From Mycolicibacter heraklionensis (lineage in GTDB: Bacteria > Actinomycetota > Actinomycetes > Mycobacteriales > Mycobacteriaceae): a DNA stretch of 64,000 nt. The stretch is from NCBI RefSeq assembly GCF_001021505.1, contig NZ_LDPO01000013.1, positions 1 through 64,000 on the forward strand. Reading direction: 5' to 3'. Every line of letters starts with the position of its first letter. Position 1 is the stretch's first letter. Below, one piece after another: positions 13,489 through 26,743 of the stretch. Under the pieces are notes generated by a model that was not told the origin of the DNA, ran no database searches, and saw only the letters and a program-made list of their open reading frames with translations. The translations under genes were made by a program, and so were the position numbers.

Positions 13489-14561
13489 GCCGTCCCCTGC
13501 AACCGGGTTTCCTTATCGGCGGCTGCCAGCGCGTCGAACATCGCGTCGAGATCCCCGTCGAGGACCTGGTCGAGGTTGTGCGCCTTGTAGCCGATGCGGT
13601 GATCGGTGATCCGGTTTTCCGGGAAGTTGTAGGTGCGGATGCGCTCACTGCGGTCCACGGTGCGGATCTGGCTGGCCCGGTCGGCCGAGGCATCCGCCTG
13701 GGCCTGCTCCTCGGCCAGTGCCTGCAGCCGGGCCGCCAAAACCTGTAGGGCGCGGGCCTTGTTCTGCAGCTGAGACCGCTCGTTCTGGCAGGTCACCACG
13801 ATCCCGGTCGGCAGGTGGGTGATACGCACCGCGGAGTCGGTGGTGTTGACGCCCTGCCCGCCCTTGCCGGAGGACCGGTAGACGTCGATGCGCAGGTCCG
13901 ACTCATCGATGGCCACCTCGGCGACCTCTTCGGGCTCGGGGTAGACCAGCACGCCGGCTGCCGAGGTGTGGACGCGGCCCTGCGACTCGGTCACCGGCAC
14001 CCGCTGCACGCGGTGCACGCCGCCTTCGAACTTCATCTTCGACCACACGCCGTCGGCGCTGTCACCCTTGCTCGCGATGGTCAGGGTGGCGTCCTTGTAG
14101 CCGCCGAGGTCGGAGGTGGTCTCGTCGAGAACCGTCACCTTCCAGCCCTGGCGTTCCGCGTAGCGGATGTACATCCGGGCCAAGTCGGCGGCGAACAACG
14201 CCGATTCCTCGCCACCTTCGCCGGATTTGACCTCGAGCACGATGTCGTCGGCGTCGTGCGGGTCGCGGGGCGCCAGCATGTCGGTGAGCGCGGTGTCCAG
14301 TTCGGCGACACGCGCCTCCAGCTCCGGGATCTCGGCGGCGAACGACGCGTCGTCGGCGGCCAGTTCCCGGGCGGCTTCGAGGTCCCCGCGGGCCGATTCG
14401 AGCTTGCGGTGGGTGGCGATGATGGGCGCCAGCTGGGCGAAGCGCCGACCGGCCCGACGCGCCTCAGCCGGGTCGTTGTGCAGTTCGGGATCGGACAGCT
14501 GCGTTTCCAGGGCGGCGTGCTCGGCCAGCAGGGCGTCGATCCCCTGCACACTTTGAGTCAT
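13485..14561 (-). CDS. prfA: Peptide chain release factor 1 PrfA
   Basis: RF1 reads UAA and UAG stop codons and triggers peptide release. The 358-residue protein has the GGQ catalytic motif at residues 234-236 ([17 protein letters not shown]) and ends with the conserved region [19 protein letters not shown]. It starts the prfA-prmC-tsaC-wecA overlap chain and lies 72 bp downstream of rpmE. Confidence 0.98.
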   Translation of the reverse strand: MTQSVQGIDALLAEHAALETQLSDPELHNDPAEARRAGRRFAQLAPIIATHRKLESARGDLEAARELAADDASFAAEIPELEARVAELDTALTDMLAPRDPHDADDIVLEVKSGEGGEESALFAADLARMYIRYAERQGWKVTVLDETTSDLGGYKDATLTIASKGDSADGVWSKMKFEGGVHRVQRVPVTESQGRVHTSAAGVLVYPEPEEVAEVAIDESDLRIDVYRSSGKGGQGVNTTDSAVRITHLPTGIVVTCQNERSQLQNKARALQVLAARLQALAEEQAQADASADRASQIRTVDRSERIRTYNFPENRITDHRIGYKAHNLDQVLDGDLDAMFDALAAADKETRLQGTA

Positions 14562-14633
14562 CTCACCTCCATCCCCGAACGCAAGCCGACGCCCGGATGA
14601 CGTGCTGGCACGTTCCGGGCGTCGGTGAGGGAG

Positions 14634-14876
14634 CTACTTGTCGTCGGCTGCAGCTGCTGCGGCACCTGCGTTGCGCTTGCCGTAGCGCTTCTCGAAGCGC
14701 GCGACCCGGCCGCCGCTGTCGAGGATCTTCTGCTTGCCGGTGTAGAACGGGTGGCACTGCGAGCAGACCTCGACCACGATGTGGCCGCTCTCCTTGGTGC
14801 TGCGGGTGGTGAAGCTGTTGCCACAACCGCAGACCACGGTGGTCTCGCCGTAGGCAGGGTGAATGCCAGATTTCAT
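14634..14876 (-). CDS. rpmE: 50S ribosomal protein L31, zinc-binding form
   Basis: Large-subunit protein L31. The 80-residue protein begins [15 protein letters not shown] and has Cys pairs CGCG and CSQCHPF, so it is the zinc-binding (C+) form, as opposed to the Cys-free paralog used under zinc starvation. The ATG at 14876 fits the family; an in-frame extension upstream is not conserved in type. It lies between rho and prfA. Confidence 0.97.
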   Translation of the reverse strand: MKSGIHPAYGETTVVCGCGNSFTTRSTKESGHIVVEVCSQCHPFYTGKQKILDSGGRVARFEKRYGKRNAGAAAAAADDK

Positions 14877-15015
14877 GATGTCCTCTTCAATCGTCGGCCG
14901 CCGGGTCGCCTGCCATGTGGCAGACGTGAACCGGAACCTGAGGTGTTCGATTATGCCAGCTACGCTGTCGGCTCCCAAAACGCCGGGAGGCTCCCCCGCT
15001 ATTCCGCGGGTTCGA

Positions 15016-17022
15016 TCAGTCGTTGTCCATTCCCGGCGTGGTCTTGGACACCTGCACCAGGAACTCGTAGTTGTTCTTGGTCTTGCGCAGCTGACTCATC
15101 AACAGGTCGATGGCCTGGTGCGAGTCCAGCCCGGACAGCAGCCGGCGCAGCTTGTGCACGATCGCGAACTCGTCCGGCGAGAGCAGCAGCTCGTCCTTGC
15201 GGGTGCCGGACGGGTTGACGTCGACGGCCGGGAACACCCGGCGCTCGGCGATCTTGCGGTCCAGTTTGAGCTCGGCGTTACCGGTGCCCTTGAACTCCTC
15301 GAAGATCACCGTGTCACCGGTGGAGCCGGTCTCGACCATCGCGGTGGCGATGATGGTCAGCGAGCCGCCGTCCTCGATGTTGCGGGCCGCGCCCAGGAAC
15401 CGCTTGGGCGGGTAAAGCGCGGTGGAGTCCACACCACCGGACAGGATGCGGCCCGACGCCGGGGAGGCGTTGTTGTAGGCACGACCCAGCCGGGTGATGG
15501 AGTCCAGCAGCACGACGACGTCCTTGCCCTGCTCGACCAGGCGCTTGGCCCGCTCGATGGCCAGCTCGGCGGCCTGGGTGTGGTCTGACGGCGGCCGGTC
15601 GAAGGTCGAGGCGATGACCTCACCCTTGACCGAGCGCTGCATGTCGGTGACTTCTTCGGGACGCTCGTCGACCAGCACCACCATCAGGTGGCACTCCGGG
15701 TTGTTGCGGGTGATCGCGTTCGCGATGTCCTGCATGATCGTGGTCTTACCGGCCTTGGGCGGCGACACGATCAGGGCGCGCTGCCCCTTGCCGATCGGCA
15801 TGATCAGGTCGATGACGCGGGTGGTCAGCTTGTCGCCCGAGGTCTCCAGCCGCAGCCGCTGGTTCGGGTACAGCGGGGTCAGCTTGGAGAACTCGGGCCG
15901 GTTGCGGGCGGCCTCGACGGGGCCGCCGTTGACCGAGTCCAGCCGCACCAGCGGGTTGAACTTCTGCCGCTGGTTGGGCTGGTCGCCGTCGCGGGGCACC
16001 CGCACCGCGCCGGTCACCGCGTCGCCGCGGCGCAGCCCGTTCTTGCGGACCATGTTCATCGAGACGTAGACGTCGTTGGGTCCGGCCAGGTAACCGGACG
16101 TGCGCACGAACGCGTAGTTGTCGAGCACGTCGAGAATGCCGGCGACCGGCTGGACGACGTCGTCTTCGCGCAGCTCGGCGTCGCCGCCGGGACCGCCGCC
16201 TTCGTTGCCGCGTTCACCACGGCGACGCCGGTCCCGGAAGCGCCGGCCGCGCCGGCCACCGCGTCCTTCGTCGTCGTCGCCACCGCCGCGGTTGGACTGG
16301 TCGCCGCCCTGGTCATCGTTCTTGGACTGCGCGGCGTCGTCGGTTTTGGAGTCGGTTTTGGACTCGCCCTTGGCGCCCTCACGCTCACGCCGCGCACCGG
16401 ACTGCTCGGCCTTGTCAGCCTTGTCCTCGTTCCGGCCCTGCTTGCGCGACTCACCCTGGGCGTCGGCCTCGGCGGGCTTGTCCTGCTCGGCGGGATTCTC
16501 GGGCTCTCCGTCGTTGGCGGCGGGTGCGCCGGTCGCACGGTTGGAGCCACGGCGTTCGCGGCGGGGCGGCGCCGCGGGGGCGTCCGCCTCGTTGGCCGGG
16601 GCGGGCTCGGCACCGTTGGCCGCGCCGTTGGCGGGCTGTTCGGCGCTGGGCTGGGCGTCGGAAGCGTCCCCGCCGTTGCCGCCGACCTCGCGGATCGCGG
16701 CGATCAGTTCGCTCTTGCGCATCCCGGAGGAGCCCTTGACACCGACGCGGTTGGCCAGTGCCCGCAGTTCGGGCAGCACCATCGCCGACAGCGAGCCGTC
16801 GGAGGGGGCAGCACCGTTTTCGGGCGCCGAAGCTTCGGGCGCCGAAGCGGGAGCGGGAGCGGACTCGGTGGTGGCCGGCTCCGACGCGGTCTCCGGAGCG
16901 GACGGCGCGGCGTCACTGCCGCCGGCGGCGACGTCCTGGCTGGTCTCGGGAGTGCTCGGGGGGGTCGACAGCGATTCCTGGTCGGTGCTGCCTTCAGCCG
17001 TGAAGAGGTCCGTTTCGGTCAC
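15016..17022 (-). CDS. rho: Transcription termination factor Rho
   Basis: Hexameric RNA helicase that ends transcription. The 668-residue protein has an N-terminal Rho helical segment ([27 protein letters not shown]), a long low-complexity insert rich in Ala, Glu, Asp, Gly and Arg (about residues 95-250, ending [16 protein letters not shown]) that is typical of high-GC actinobacteria, the cold-shock RNA-binding domain, and the ATPase core with P-loop SPPKAGKTT near residue 420 and [12 protein letters not shown]. The GTG at 17022 is preferred because of the AGAAAGGAAA ribosome site just upstream. The 265-bp gap to thrB shows no gene. Confidence 0.97.
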   Translation of the reverse strand: MTETDLFTAEGSTDQESLSTPPSTPETSQDVAAGGSDAAPSAPETASEPATTESAPAPASAPEASAPENGAAPSDGSLSAMVLPELRALANRVGVKGSSGMRKSELIAAIREVGGNGGDASDAQPSAEQPANGAANGAEPAPANEADAPAAPPRRERRGSNRATGAPAANDGEPENPAEQDKPAEADAQGESRKQGRNEDKADKAEQSGARREREGAKGESKTDSKTDDAAQSKNDDQGGDQSNRGGGDDDEGRGGRRGRRFRDRRRRGERGNEGGGPGGDAELREDDVVQPVAGILDVLDNYAFVRTSGYLAGPNDVYVSMNMVRKNGLRRGDAVTGAVRVPRDGDQPNQRQKFNPLVRLDSVNGGPVEAARNRPEFSKLTPLYPNQRLRLETSGDKLTTRVIDLIMPIGKGQRALIVSPPKAGKTTIMQDIANAITRNNPECHLMVVLVDERPEEVTDMQRSVKGEVIASTFDRPPSDHTQAAELAIERAKRLVEQGKDVVVLLDSITRLGRAYNNASPASGRILSGGVDSTALYPPKRFLGAARNIEDGGSLTIIATAMVETGSTGDTVIFEEFKGTGNAELKLDRKIAERRVFPAVDVNPSGTRKDELLLSPDEFAIVHKLRRLLSGLDSHQAIDLLMSQLRKTKNNYEFLVQVSKTTPGMDND

Positions 17023-17287
17023 GGATTTCCTTTCTTCCCTCGTCGGTTTTCTCACGCGAGGGGTTTGGTTACATTCAGCGGACTCGCCGAGTGCGTGTCA
17101 CCGTCGACTGTGTAACGGTGTAGCCCGTATCGACGGCGTCGTAACACAAACCGTCAGCTACGGGAAGAATTTGGTGGCATCCCGGTTGACATCGCAGTCT
17201 GATTCAGGTGCTGATGCCGCGAATGCGGGACGGGACCGAGGATAGCCCGCTTCTTTGCTCGACGCAACAGATACCGCGCGGCGCGCC

Positions 17288-19313
<2,026 letters not shown>

Positions 19314-19317
<4 letters not shown>

Positions 19318-20648
19318 TGGTCTGTTCCTTCCAGTCGTAGCACGCTGGCGATCCGCTGGACGGCGTCCAGGTCAGCCAGCGCCGCAACGGTTTTCGACAA
19401 TGCTGCGTCGGCAGCCCGGTGGGTGACCACCACGATCCGAGCACCGATCAGTTGGCCCTCGTTGTCGGCCACGCCCTCCTGGCGCACCTCGGCGATGCTC
19501 ACCCCGTGGGCGGCGAATTCGGCTGCCACCGTGGACAGCACACCCGGCTTGTCGGCGACGTCCATGCTCACGTAGTAGCGGGTCTGCACGTCGCCGATGG
19601 GTGCGATGGCCAGCTGGGCGTACTTGGACTCGCGCGGCCCGCGGCCGCCCTGCACCCGGTTGCGGGCGGCCATCACCAGATCGCCGGTGACCGCCGATGC
19701 GGTCGGCGCACCGCCGGCGCCCTGACCGTAGAACATCAGCCGGCCGGCCGCCTCGGCCTCGACCACCACCGCGTTGAAGGCCCCGTTGACGGTGGCCAGC
19801 GGATGGCTCAGCGGCACCAGCGCCGGGTACACCCGGGCCGAAACCCGCTGTTGCCCATCACTTGTGGTGATGCGCTCGCAGATCGCCAGCAGCTTGATGG
19901 TGCAGCCCAACGCCCGTGCCGTGGTGAAGTCGGCCGGGCTGATGCTGGTGATGCCCTCCCGGTACACGTCGTCGGCGGTGACCCGGGTGTGGAAGGCGAT
20001 CGACGCCAGGATCGCGGCCTTGGCGGCGGCGTCGTAGCCATCCACGTCGGCGGTCGGATCGGCCTCTGCGTAGCCCAGCGCACTGGCGTCGGCCAGCGCG
20101 GCGGTGTAGTCGGCGCCGGTGGAGTCCATCTCGGACAGGATGTAGTTGGTGGTGCCGTTGACGATGCCCGCCACCCGCAACACGGTGTCGCCGGCCAGCG
20201 ACTGGGTCAGCGGCCGGATGACCGGGATGGCGCCGGCGACGCTGGCCTCGAAATACAGGTCCACCCGCGCGTTCTCGGCGGCCTCGGCCAGCTCCCCGGT
20301 GGACCGTGACAGCAGGGCCTTGTTGGCGGTGACGACGGATTTGCCGTGCGCGATCGCCGACAGGATCGCCTTGCGGGCCGGCTCGACCGGGCCCATCAGT
20401 TCCACGACGATGTCGACGTCGCTGCGCGACACCAGACTGTCGATGTCGTCGGTCAGCAACTCCACCGGCACGCCGCGGTCGGCCGCCACCCGGCGCACCC
20501 CGACCCCGCGCAGCACCAGGGGCGCACCGATACGGGCGGCCAGATCATCAGCGCTGGCCTCGAGGATGCGGACGACTTCGCTGCCGACGTTGCCCAAGCC
20601 GAGAACTGCCACCCCTACCGGGGCCCCGGACACCTGCGAACCGGACAC
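19314..20648 (-). CDS. thrA: Homoserine dehydrogenase ThrA (Hom)
   Basis: Reduces aspartate semialdehyde to homoserine. The 444-residue protein has an N-terminal NAD(P)-binding fold ([14 protein letters not shown]), the catalytic core with [21 protein letters not shown], and a C-terminal ACT domain ([25 protein letters not shown]), which suggests threonine feedback control. It begins 2 bp after lysA and overlaps thrC by 4 nt. Confidence 0.98.
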
Positions 20649-20650
20649 TT

Positions 20651-22078
20651 CTACCCCACCTCCAGGCTGATCAGGTCTTCGACGGTCTCCCGGCGCAGCA
20701 TAAGACGGGCTTTCCCGTCACGTACCGCCACCACCGCCGGGCGGGTGAGCAGGTTGTACCGGCTCGACATCGAGTAACAGTAGGCGCCGGTGGCGGCCAC
20801 GGCGATCAGGTCGCCGGGAACCATGCCTTCGGGCACCCAGGTGTCGCGGACGATGATGTCGCCGCTCTCGCAGTGCTTGCCGACGATGCGCGCCAGCTCC
20901 GGCAGGGCTTCTGACCCGTCCAGGGTGCGCGACACCAGGCGCACGTCGTAATGCGCGTCGTACAGCGCCGGACGGATGTTGTCGCTCATGCCGCCGTCGA
21001 CGCTGACGTAGCGGCGATGTCCGGTGGCGCTGACGGCGACATCCTTGACGGTGCCGACCTCATAGAGCGTGATGGTGCCCGGCCCGGCGATGGCCCGACC
21101 GGGTTCCACGACCAGCTGCGGAGTGGGCAGGCCCACCGCCGCGGACTCGTCGCGCACGATCGCGGCCAGCTTGCCGGCCAGCTCGGCCATCGGCGGCGGG
21201 TCGTCCTGCGGCTGATACGAGATCCCCAGTCCCCCACCCAGGTCGATGACCGAGAGCTGCGCGGTCTTGTCGACGCCGAACTCGGCGACCACGTCGCGCA
21301 GCAGCCCGATGACGCGGTGCGCGGCCAACTCGAAGCCGGCGACGTCGAAGATCTGCGAGCCGATGTGGCTGTGCAGCCCGATCAGCCGCAGGTTTTGGGT
21401 GGCGAACACTCGCCGGATGGCGTCCATCGCCGCACCGCTGGCCAGCGACAGCCCGAACTTCTGGTCTTCGTGGGCCGTTGAGATGAACTCGTGGGTGTGG
21501 GCCTCGACACCGACGGTGACACGCACCAGCACGTCCTGCACCACACCGGCGGCCGCCGCGACGGCGTCGAGGCGGTCGATCTCAATCAGCGAGTCGAGCA
21601 CGATGTGGCCGACGCCGGCGTTGACCGCCGTTTCCAGCTCGTCAACTGATTTGTTGTTGCCGTGCAAGGTGATTCGTTGAGCGGGGAAGCCGGCGTGCAG
21701 GGCCACAGCCAGCTCGCCTCCGGTGGCGACATCCAGGCACAGGCCCTCTTGGTCGATCCAACGCGCGATCTCGCTGCACAGGAAGGCTTTGGCGGCATAG
21801 TGCACGTTGTCGCCCCCGCCGAACGCGGCGGCGATCTCGCGGCAGCGGCCCCGGAAGTCGTCCTCGTCGATGACGAACAGCGGGGTGCCGTATTCGGCGG
21901 CCAGGTCGGTCACCTTCACCCCGGCGATCAGCGTCACGCCGTCGGCATCGCGAACGGTGTTGCGCGGCCAGACGTTCGGCGCCAGCTGCAGCAGCTGCTG
22001 CGGAGTCTGGGGGCGCGGCGGAAGTCCGTCGTGCTGGATCTCTTCGGCGTGGCGGGGGCCCGCGGGGTGAACGTTCAC
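20651..22078 (-). CDS. lysA: Diaminopimelate decarboxylase LysA
   Basis: PLP-dependent last step of lysine synthesis. The 475-residue protein has the PLP lysine in [10 protein letters not shown], the [10 protein letters not shown] segment, GGGLGISY and the C-terminal [12 protein letters not shown] and [12 protein letters not shown] motifs. The GTG at 22078 ([14 protein letters not shown]) overlaps the argS stop as GTGA and gives the length I recall for the M. smegmatis protein. A shorter start is possible but less likely. Confidence 0.95.
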   Translation of the reverse strand: MNVHPAGPRHAEEIQHDGLPPRPQTPQQLLQLAPNVWPRNTVRDADGVTLIAGVKVTDLAAEYGTPLFVIDEDDFRGRCREIAAAFGGGDNVHYAAKAFLCSEIARWIDQEGLCLDVATGGELAVALHAGFPAQRITLHGNNKSVDELETAVNAGVGHIVLDSLIEIDRLDAVAAAAGVVQDVLVRVTVGVEAHTHEFISTAHEDQKFGLSLASGAAMDAIRRVFATQNLRLIGLHSHIGSQIFDVAGFELAAHRVIGLLRDVVAEFGVDKTAQLSVIDLGGGLGISYQPQDDPPPMAELAGKLAAIVRDESAAVGLPTPQLVVEPGRAIAGPGTITLYEVGTVKDVAVSATGHRRYVSVDGGMSDNIRPALYDAHYDVRLVSRTLDGSEALPELARIVGKHCESGDIIVRDTWVPEGMVPGDLIAVAATGAYCYSMSSRYNLLTRPAVVAVRDGKARLMLRRETVEDLISLEVG

Positions 22079-23721
22079 ATCCGCTCCGGTGCGCTCACGC
22101 CGAGGATGCTCAGCCCGTTGGCGATCACCCGGCGGGTGGCCTGACACAGCGCCAGCCGCGCGGCGTGCAGGTCGCCCGGCTCTTCATCGCCTTGGGGCAG
22201 CACCCGGCAGCTGTCGTAAAACCGGTGGTAGTCCCCGGCGAGGTCTTCCAGGTAGCGGCAGACCCGGTGCGGTTCCCGCAGTGCGGCAGCAGTTTCCAGC
22301 ACCCGGGGGAACTCGCCCAGGTTGCGGATCAGGGCGCCTTCCTTGTCGTGGCTGAGCAGCCCGAGGTTGGCGGTGTCGGGGGCCAGGCCCAGTTCGGCGG
22401 CGTTGCGGGCCAGCGCGGAGAGCCGGGCGTGCGCGTATTGCACGTAGTAGACCGGGTTTTCGTTGCTCGCCGAAGACCACAACGCCAGGTCGATGTCGAT
22501 CGGGGTGTCCACCGAAGAGCGGATCAGGCTGTAGCGGGAGGCGTCCACGCCGATGGCTTCGACCAGGTCGTCGAGGGTGATGACGGTGCCGGCACGCTTG
22601 CTCATCTTGACCGGCTGGCCGTCGCGCACCAGGTTGACCATCTGGCCGATCAGCACCTCGACGGTTGCGGGGTCGTCACCGAAGGCCGCCGCGGCGGCCT
22701 TGAGCCGGGCGATGTAGCCGTGGTGGTCGGCGCCGAGCATGTAGATGCACAGGTTGAAGCCGCGCTCGCGCTTGTCCAGGTAGTAGGCCAGGTCGCCGGC
22801 GATGTAGGCGGGCTTGCCGTCGCTCTTGATGACGACGCGGTCCTTGTCGTCGCCGTAGGCGCTGGTGCGCAGCCAGGTGGCGCCGTCTTTTTCGTAGATG
22901 TTGCCGTTGGCGCGCAGCCGTTCGATGGCCTGCTCGACCCGGCCGGAGGTGTGCATCGAGTCTTCGTGGGTAAAGACGTCGAAGTCGGTGCCGAACTCGT
23001 GCAGCGACTTTTTGATGTGGGTGAACATCAGGTCGACGCCGATCGCGCGGAACGTCTCCTGCGCGTCGGGGCTGTTCAGGGCGTCGGGGGCCTTGGCCTG
23101 GATTTGGGCCGCGATGTCGGTGATGTAGGCGCCGGCGTAGCCGTCCTCGGGGGCCGGCTCGCCCTTGGCGGCGGCGATCAGCGAGTTGGCGAACCGGTCG
23201 ATCTGGGCGCCGTGGTCGTTGAAGTAGTACTCGCGGGTGACCGCGGCACCCTGAGTGCTTAGCAGCCGGCCGAGTGCGTCGCCGACGGCGGCCCAGCGGG
23301 TGCCACCGATGTGGATGGGGCCGGTGGGGTTGGCCGAGACGAATTCCAGGTTGACGTTGAGCGCGCCGAGGGTGTCGGTGTGGCCGTAGTCGGTGCCCGC
23401 GCCGATGATGTTGGCGACGACCGCCCCCTGCGCGGAGGCCTCGATGCGCAGGTTCACAAAGCCCGGCCCGGCGATCTCGGCGGCGGCGATCCCGTCGGCC
23501 TGCGCCAGCGCCTCGGCCAGCCATCCGGCCAGCTCACGCGGGTTGGCGCCCACCTTCTTGCCCAGCTGCAGGGCCAGGTTGGTGGCGTAATCACCGTGTT
23601 CGGGGTTGCGCGGCCGCTCGACGGTCACCGTCGCGGGTATGGCGGCGGTGTCCAGGTCGTGCTCGGCCAGCACCGCGGTGGCGGTGGTCTTGAGCAATTC
23701 GGCCAGATCGGCGGGGGTCAC
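22075..23721 (-). CDS. argS: Arginyl-tRNA synthetase ArgS
   Basis: Class I aminoacyl-tRNA synthetase. The 548-residue protein has the HIGH-type motif in [15 protein letters not shown] in [11 protein letters not shown], and the C-terminal anticodon-binding region with [12 protein letters not shown]. It is the first gene of the lysine/threonine run and lies beside tRNA-Arg(CCG), which is read in the opposite direction 112 bp away. Confidence 0.98.
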   Translation of the reverse strand: MTPADLAELLKTTATAVLAEHDLDTAAIPATVTVERPRNPEHGDYATNLALQLGKKVGANPRELAGWLAEALAQADGIAAAEIAGPGFVNLRIEASAQGAVVANIIGAGTDYGHTDTLGALNVNLEFVSANPTGPIHIGGTRWAAVGDALGRLLSTQGAAVTREYYFNDHGAQIDRFANSLIAAAKGEPAPEDGYAGAYITDIAAQIQAKAPDALNSPDAQETFRAIGVDLMFTHIKKSLHEFGTDFDVFTHEDSMHTSGRVEQAIERLRANGNIYEKDGATWLRTSAYGDDKDRVVIKSDGKPAYIAGDLAYYLDKRERGFNLCIYMLGADHHGYIARLKAAAAAFGDDPATVEVLIGQMVNLVRDGQPVKMSKRAGTVITLDDLVEAIGVDASRYSLIRSSVDTPIDIDLALWSSASNENPVYYVQYAHARLSALARNAAELGLAPDTANLGLLSHDKEGALIRNLGEFPRVLETAAALREPHRVCRYLEDLAGDYHRFYDSCRVLPQGDEEPGDLHAARLALCQATRRVIANGLSILGVSAPERM

Positions 23722-23833
23722 GAGGCCCCATCCTATGGTCTTACGTGGTCAGGCCCCGAATCCGTCCGGTTCTCGGGTCCGGGCTTTGATGCGCTAGTCT
23801 GTCAAAGCCCACATGGCGCCGCATCACGCGAGC

Positions 23834-23909
23834 GCCCCCGTAGCTCAGGGGATAGAGCGTCTGCCTCCGGAGCAGAAGGCCGCAGGTTCGAATCCTGCCG
23901 GGGGCACCA
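23834..23909 (+). tRNA. argV: tRNA-Arg (anticodon CCG), CCA encoded
   Basis: Acceptor strands GCCCCCG and CGGGGGC pair fully, with the discriminator A and an encoded CCA. The anticodon arm TCTGC / CTCCGGA / GCAGA gives anticodon CCG, which reads CGG (Arg). The T arm has the canonical GGTTCGAATCC. Its 3' end lies in a 66-nt direct repeat whose second copy is at 26744, so this tRNA is probably an integration site. The symbol follows the M. tuberculosis name from memory. Confidence 0.97.
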
Positions 23910-23955
23910 GGTCAGGCCATGTTTTTGGGTAGTCCGGGCCGAATGCGGGCCGAAT
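23890..23955. repeat. Direct repeat copy 1 (tRNA-Arg 3' end + flank, attL-like)
   Basis: A 66-nt segment that starts in the T loop of tRNA-Arg and runs 46 nt past the CCA end. It recurs at 26744-26809 with 60 of 66 positions identical. This is the pattern left when an element integrates at a tRNA 3' end. The islet between the two copies is 2.85 kb from copy start to copy start. Confidence 0.8.
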
Positions 23956-24076
23956 CGCTCAGACTGGGCCGCTAGACTGTCAGCCCGACCACCGGCAGGG
24001 CGATGGCCTCACCCGACCGTCGGCGCGCCCGCCACCTCCGACCGCAATACCGCGACCCACGCGCCGCATGCTCAGT

Positions 24077-24823
24077 TCACTCTTCGGATGGACTCGGGTC
24101 GGTGGATTCGTGCGGAAGATCAACGACGAGTCCGTTGGGGCCGTACCAACGAACCTCTCCAGAGGAGAATTTCACCTTGCCGATCAGGTGGGTGCTGAAG
24201 TGCCACTCGGTCAGGTCGGGCTCGTCGCACCCCTCCTCGGGTTTGAATCCCCAGGGGCGGGATTCTTCCCGGCGCGCGTCCGGCGCGGAGAAGTGGGGCG
24301 GCATAGGGTGATCCCCGCTAATTGCAGACAGTGACCGCCGGACGTACTCGATGTAGTTCAGCAGGTCGTGGGCGTCGCGCCGCCGCAGGTCGTCTGCGCG
24401 CGTACGTTGCTTTGACTGGTTGAAGCGCACCATCCATATCAGCGCATCCCATCGGTCGCGCAGTTTTGCCGGGAGAGCGTGTGCGTGGCTGGAACCCGCT
24501 CGCAGCAGTGCGGAGGCGCGACCTTTCCGTTCTCGATGAACGTCCTCTGTCGACATGACTCGCACGAAAGACGCCGAAGGGTCTCTTTCGTCGTCTCGGT
24601 TGACCGTCGTGAAGTCCGCGAGTGCCGCAATCAACTGGTCGGCTGCGAAAGACTGCCGCCGCTCCTCATCGAGACGCCGCGTCTCCCGCCGCTCTGTTGC
24701 CGCCAGGTCCGTCTCGTGCTTCAAGACCTTGGCGGTTTGCCGGGAACCCACCCAAGCGGCGAGGACACCGCCAACGAGCGCACCCAAGAGTGCCGCCAGC
24801 ATCTCAGTCATGTTAAGCAACAT
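24077..24823 (-). CDS. Islet protein with N-terminal membrane segment and coiled coil, unknown function
   Basis: I do not recognise a family. The protein (about 248 residues) has one membrane helix near the N-terminus (LLGALVGGVLAAWVG), followed by a charged coiled-coil-like stretch (KHETDLAATERRETRRLDEERRQSFAADQLIAAL) and a soluble part ending in an acidic tail. This layout recalls small membrane-anchored proteins found in phage-defence and plasmid regions, but that is inference. The start is uncertain: ATG 24823 follows AAGGA closely; GTG 24835 and ATG 24811 are in frame. It is divergent from the toxin-antitoxin pair and lies inside the tRNA-bounded islet. Confidence 0.6.
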   Translation of the reverse strand: MLLNMTEMLAALLGALVGGVLAAWVGSRQTAKVLKHETDLAATERRETRRLDEERRQSFAADQLIAALADFTTVNRDDERDPSASFVRVMSTEDVHRERKGRASALLRAGSSHAHALPAKLRDRWDALIWMVRFNQSKQRTRADDLRRRDAHDLLNYIEYVRRSLSAISGDHPMPPHFSAPDARREESRPWGFKPEEGCDEPDLTEWHFSTHLIGKVKFSSGEVRWYGPNGLVVDLPHESTDPSPSEE

Positions 24824-24977
24824 ATCCTTGGCCACCGACGCATGTTCTCGCGGTCAGCCTGCCTACTACCGACGCAATAGCAGTACAGCGAACGGGCAGC
24901 GGCCAGTCGGACCTCGCCTTTAACATTGCACGAACTGGCAGTGCCCGAGGCTGTCCGGTGTCCCGGAGAGGTGGTGG

Positions 24978-26108
24978 ATGATGGCACGAGCGCCTATCGA
25001 CCCGTCCGCTCTGGAATGGGCGCGTGAGACCAGCCGTGTCACGTTGGCCGACCTCGCGCGGGCACTGGGCGTCAAGCCGTCCCGCGTAGTCGAGTTCGAG
25101 TCTGGTGACGCGCGACCGACTTTTCGGCAGCTCACCCTCATGGCGGGTAAGCTCGACCGCCCCCTGGGCTTCTTCTTCGCACCGCCTCCCGCTGTGTCCG
25201 ATGTGCCAGACACCGCAGACTTTCGGGGGCGTGCCGACGCCGACCTACCGGCGGAGCTGGCGAAGGAAATGCGCCGCGCCGAGCAGCATCGGGACGCGAT
25301 GCTCGACCTCGGTGGCCGTCCTGAGCGCCGCGTGAATGTGCGTCCAATCACGTGGGACACCATTGCCGAGCGTGCTGCCGATTTGAGGGGGCAGTTCGGC
25401 CTCACCGACACTTTCGTTCCCCCTGAGTCTTCCAACAACCAGGTGTTCAGTTTCTGGCGCGGGCTGCTGGAAGGCAACGGGATTCTCGTCCTCCAGACGA
25501 CGAAAATACCCCTGCAAACCTTTCGGGGGCTGTCCGTTCACCATGACGAATTGCCCCTCGTGATCGTCAATGGCGGGGACAGCCCGACGGGCCGGACGTT
25601 CACTCTGTTCCACGAGGTCGCACATCTGATCAACAGAACCAGCGGGCTGTGCGCCCTGCGGGAGACGGTCAACGAGGAAGCGCTGGCCAACAACTTCGCC
25701 GCCGCGTTCCTCATGCCCGAGGCTGCGGTGCGTATGCATATCGTCGCCGCCGACGATCCGGCCACGGTTGCCGACCACCTGGCGCGCCATTTCAAGGTGA
25801 GTCAGTTAGCGGCGGCGGTCCGGTTGCGCAGACTCGGCTTCATCTCTGCCGGTGACTTGGACAGCATCAGAGCAGCGAGCGAAGAACGATGGGAACAGGC
25901 GCGGCGGGCGCAGAGGGAGAGCACAGGGTTCGTGCCGCCTTGGCGACTCCGCTACCGCGATCTGGGACCGAGTTACATCGGCACCATCGCCCGTGCCCTT
26001 GAGGATCGTCGGGTCGACCTGGTGGACGCGACATACCTGCTCAACGCACGTCTGCCGATGGTCGAGCAGATGCTCGATGAGTATTACCGAACCGGTGGCG
26101 CTGAATGA
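24978..26108 (+). CDS. XRE-family HTH / ImmA-IrrE metallopeptidase, probable antitoxin
   Basis: The 376-residue protein has an N-terminal helix-turn-helix (SRVTLADLARALGVKPSRVVEFESG, about residues 15-40) and a C-terminal ImmA/IrrE (DUF955) domain with the zinc motif HEVAH at residues 212-216, followed by NEEALANNFAAAFLMPE. In known ImmA/IrrE pairs this protein represses its own operon and controls the downstream toxin or is itself a protease switch. It has a good ribosome site (GGAGAGGTGG) before ATG 24978 (a second ATG follows directly) and overlaps the DUF4411 gene by 4 nt, so the two form one unit. Confidence 0.85.
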   Translation: MMARAPIDPSALEWARETSRVTLADLARALGVKPSRVVEFESGDARPTFRQLTLMAGKLDRPLGFFFAPPPAVSDVPDTADFRGRADADLPAELAKEMRRAEQHRDAMLDLGGRPERRVNVRPITWDTIAERAADLRGQFGLTDTFVPPESSNNQVFSFWRGLLEGNGILVLQTTKIPLQTFRGLSVHHDELPLVIVNGGDSPTGRTFTLFHEVAHLINRTSGLCALRETVNEEALANNFAAAFLMPEAAVRMHIVAADDPATVADHLARHFKVSQLAAAVRLRRLGFISAGDLDSIRAASEERWEQARRAQRESTGFVPPWRLRYRDLGPSYIGTIARALEDRRVDLVDATYLLNARLPMVEQMLDEYYRTGGAE

Positions 26109-26575
26109 GATTCACGCTCGACACGAACATCCTCATCAACTTGACACGGCAGTATCCGCGAGACATTTTCCCCGGCCTATGGGAGAGCGTCGAGGCGTCC
26201 GTCTCGTCGCGGGAAAGCTGCATATGCGAGGCGATTCTGCGCGAGCTGAAACGCGGCGGCGATGACCTCCATAAGTGGGCGAAAGACCTACCCGGATTCG
26301 TGTGTGCCGTATCCGATGCTGAACTGGCGACGGTTGCAGAGATTGGCCGCGCCCACCCAGGCTGGGTGCAAGAACAGCTCAACGAGGCCGACCCCTTCGT
26401 TATCGCTCATGCCAAGGCAGAGCAGTCAGTGATCGTCACCGAGGAGAACCGCAAAGGTCCCAACACGCACGATAGAAACCAGAAGATTCCCAATATCGCC
26501 GACGAGCACTCAGTCGACACGATCAAGTTCTTCGATTACGTGCGGGCCAACGGCTGGACGTTCGGGGCAACCTAA
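26105..26575 (+). CDS. DUF4411 family PIN-like toxin
   Basis: The 156-residue protein begins MRFTLDTNILINL, the first acidic strand of PIN-type nucleases (Asp6), and has further acidic positions in EADPFVIAHAKAE and the closing DEHSVDTIKFFDYVRANGW. It matches the DUF4411 family, commonly found downstream of XRE-ImmA/IrrE genes and treated as the toxin of that pair, likely an RNase. It overlaps the upstream gene by ATGA. RNase activity is inference from the fold. Confidence 0.8.
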   Translation: MRFTLDTNILINLTRQYPRDIFPGLWESVEASVSSRESCICEAILRELKRGGDDLHKWAKDLPGFVCAVSDAELATVAEIGRAHPGWVQEQLNEADPFVIAHAKAEQSVIVTEENRKGPNTHDRNQKIPNIADEHSVDTIKFFDYVRANGWTFGAT

Positions 26576-26628
26576 TGCTCCGGCACGCCGATGCCGTCGT
26601 AGAGGTTCCACGGTTCGCAGCTGCTCAT
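26572..26628 (-). other. Possible 18-codon vestigial ORF
   Basis: An ATG at 26628 on the minus strand follows a strong GGAGGATGGTGTG ribosome site, but the frame closes after 18 codons (MSSCEPWNLYDGIGVPEH). It abuts the end of the DUF4411 gene and lies in the islet just inside the second repeat. It may be the remains of a longer gene or a short peptide. Nothing else was seen in 26576-26743. Confidence 0.2.
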
Positions 26629-26743
26629 CACACCATCCTCCGGTCGGCTATCGGGCGGCGAAGGGCCAGCGGGTCGTATGCCTCGACGTGGGGTCCGTCG
26701 ACCCGCTTTCAAGTTCCCGCTGTGGCGCGAGCGCCTCGGTTTT

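Noticed and set aside
16118..17245. 375-codon plus-strand frame opposite rho
   Set aside because: It mirrors the low-complexity acidic/basic insert of Rho; no ribosome site and no family features.
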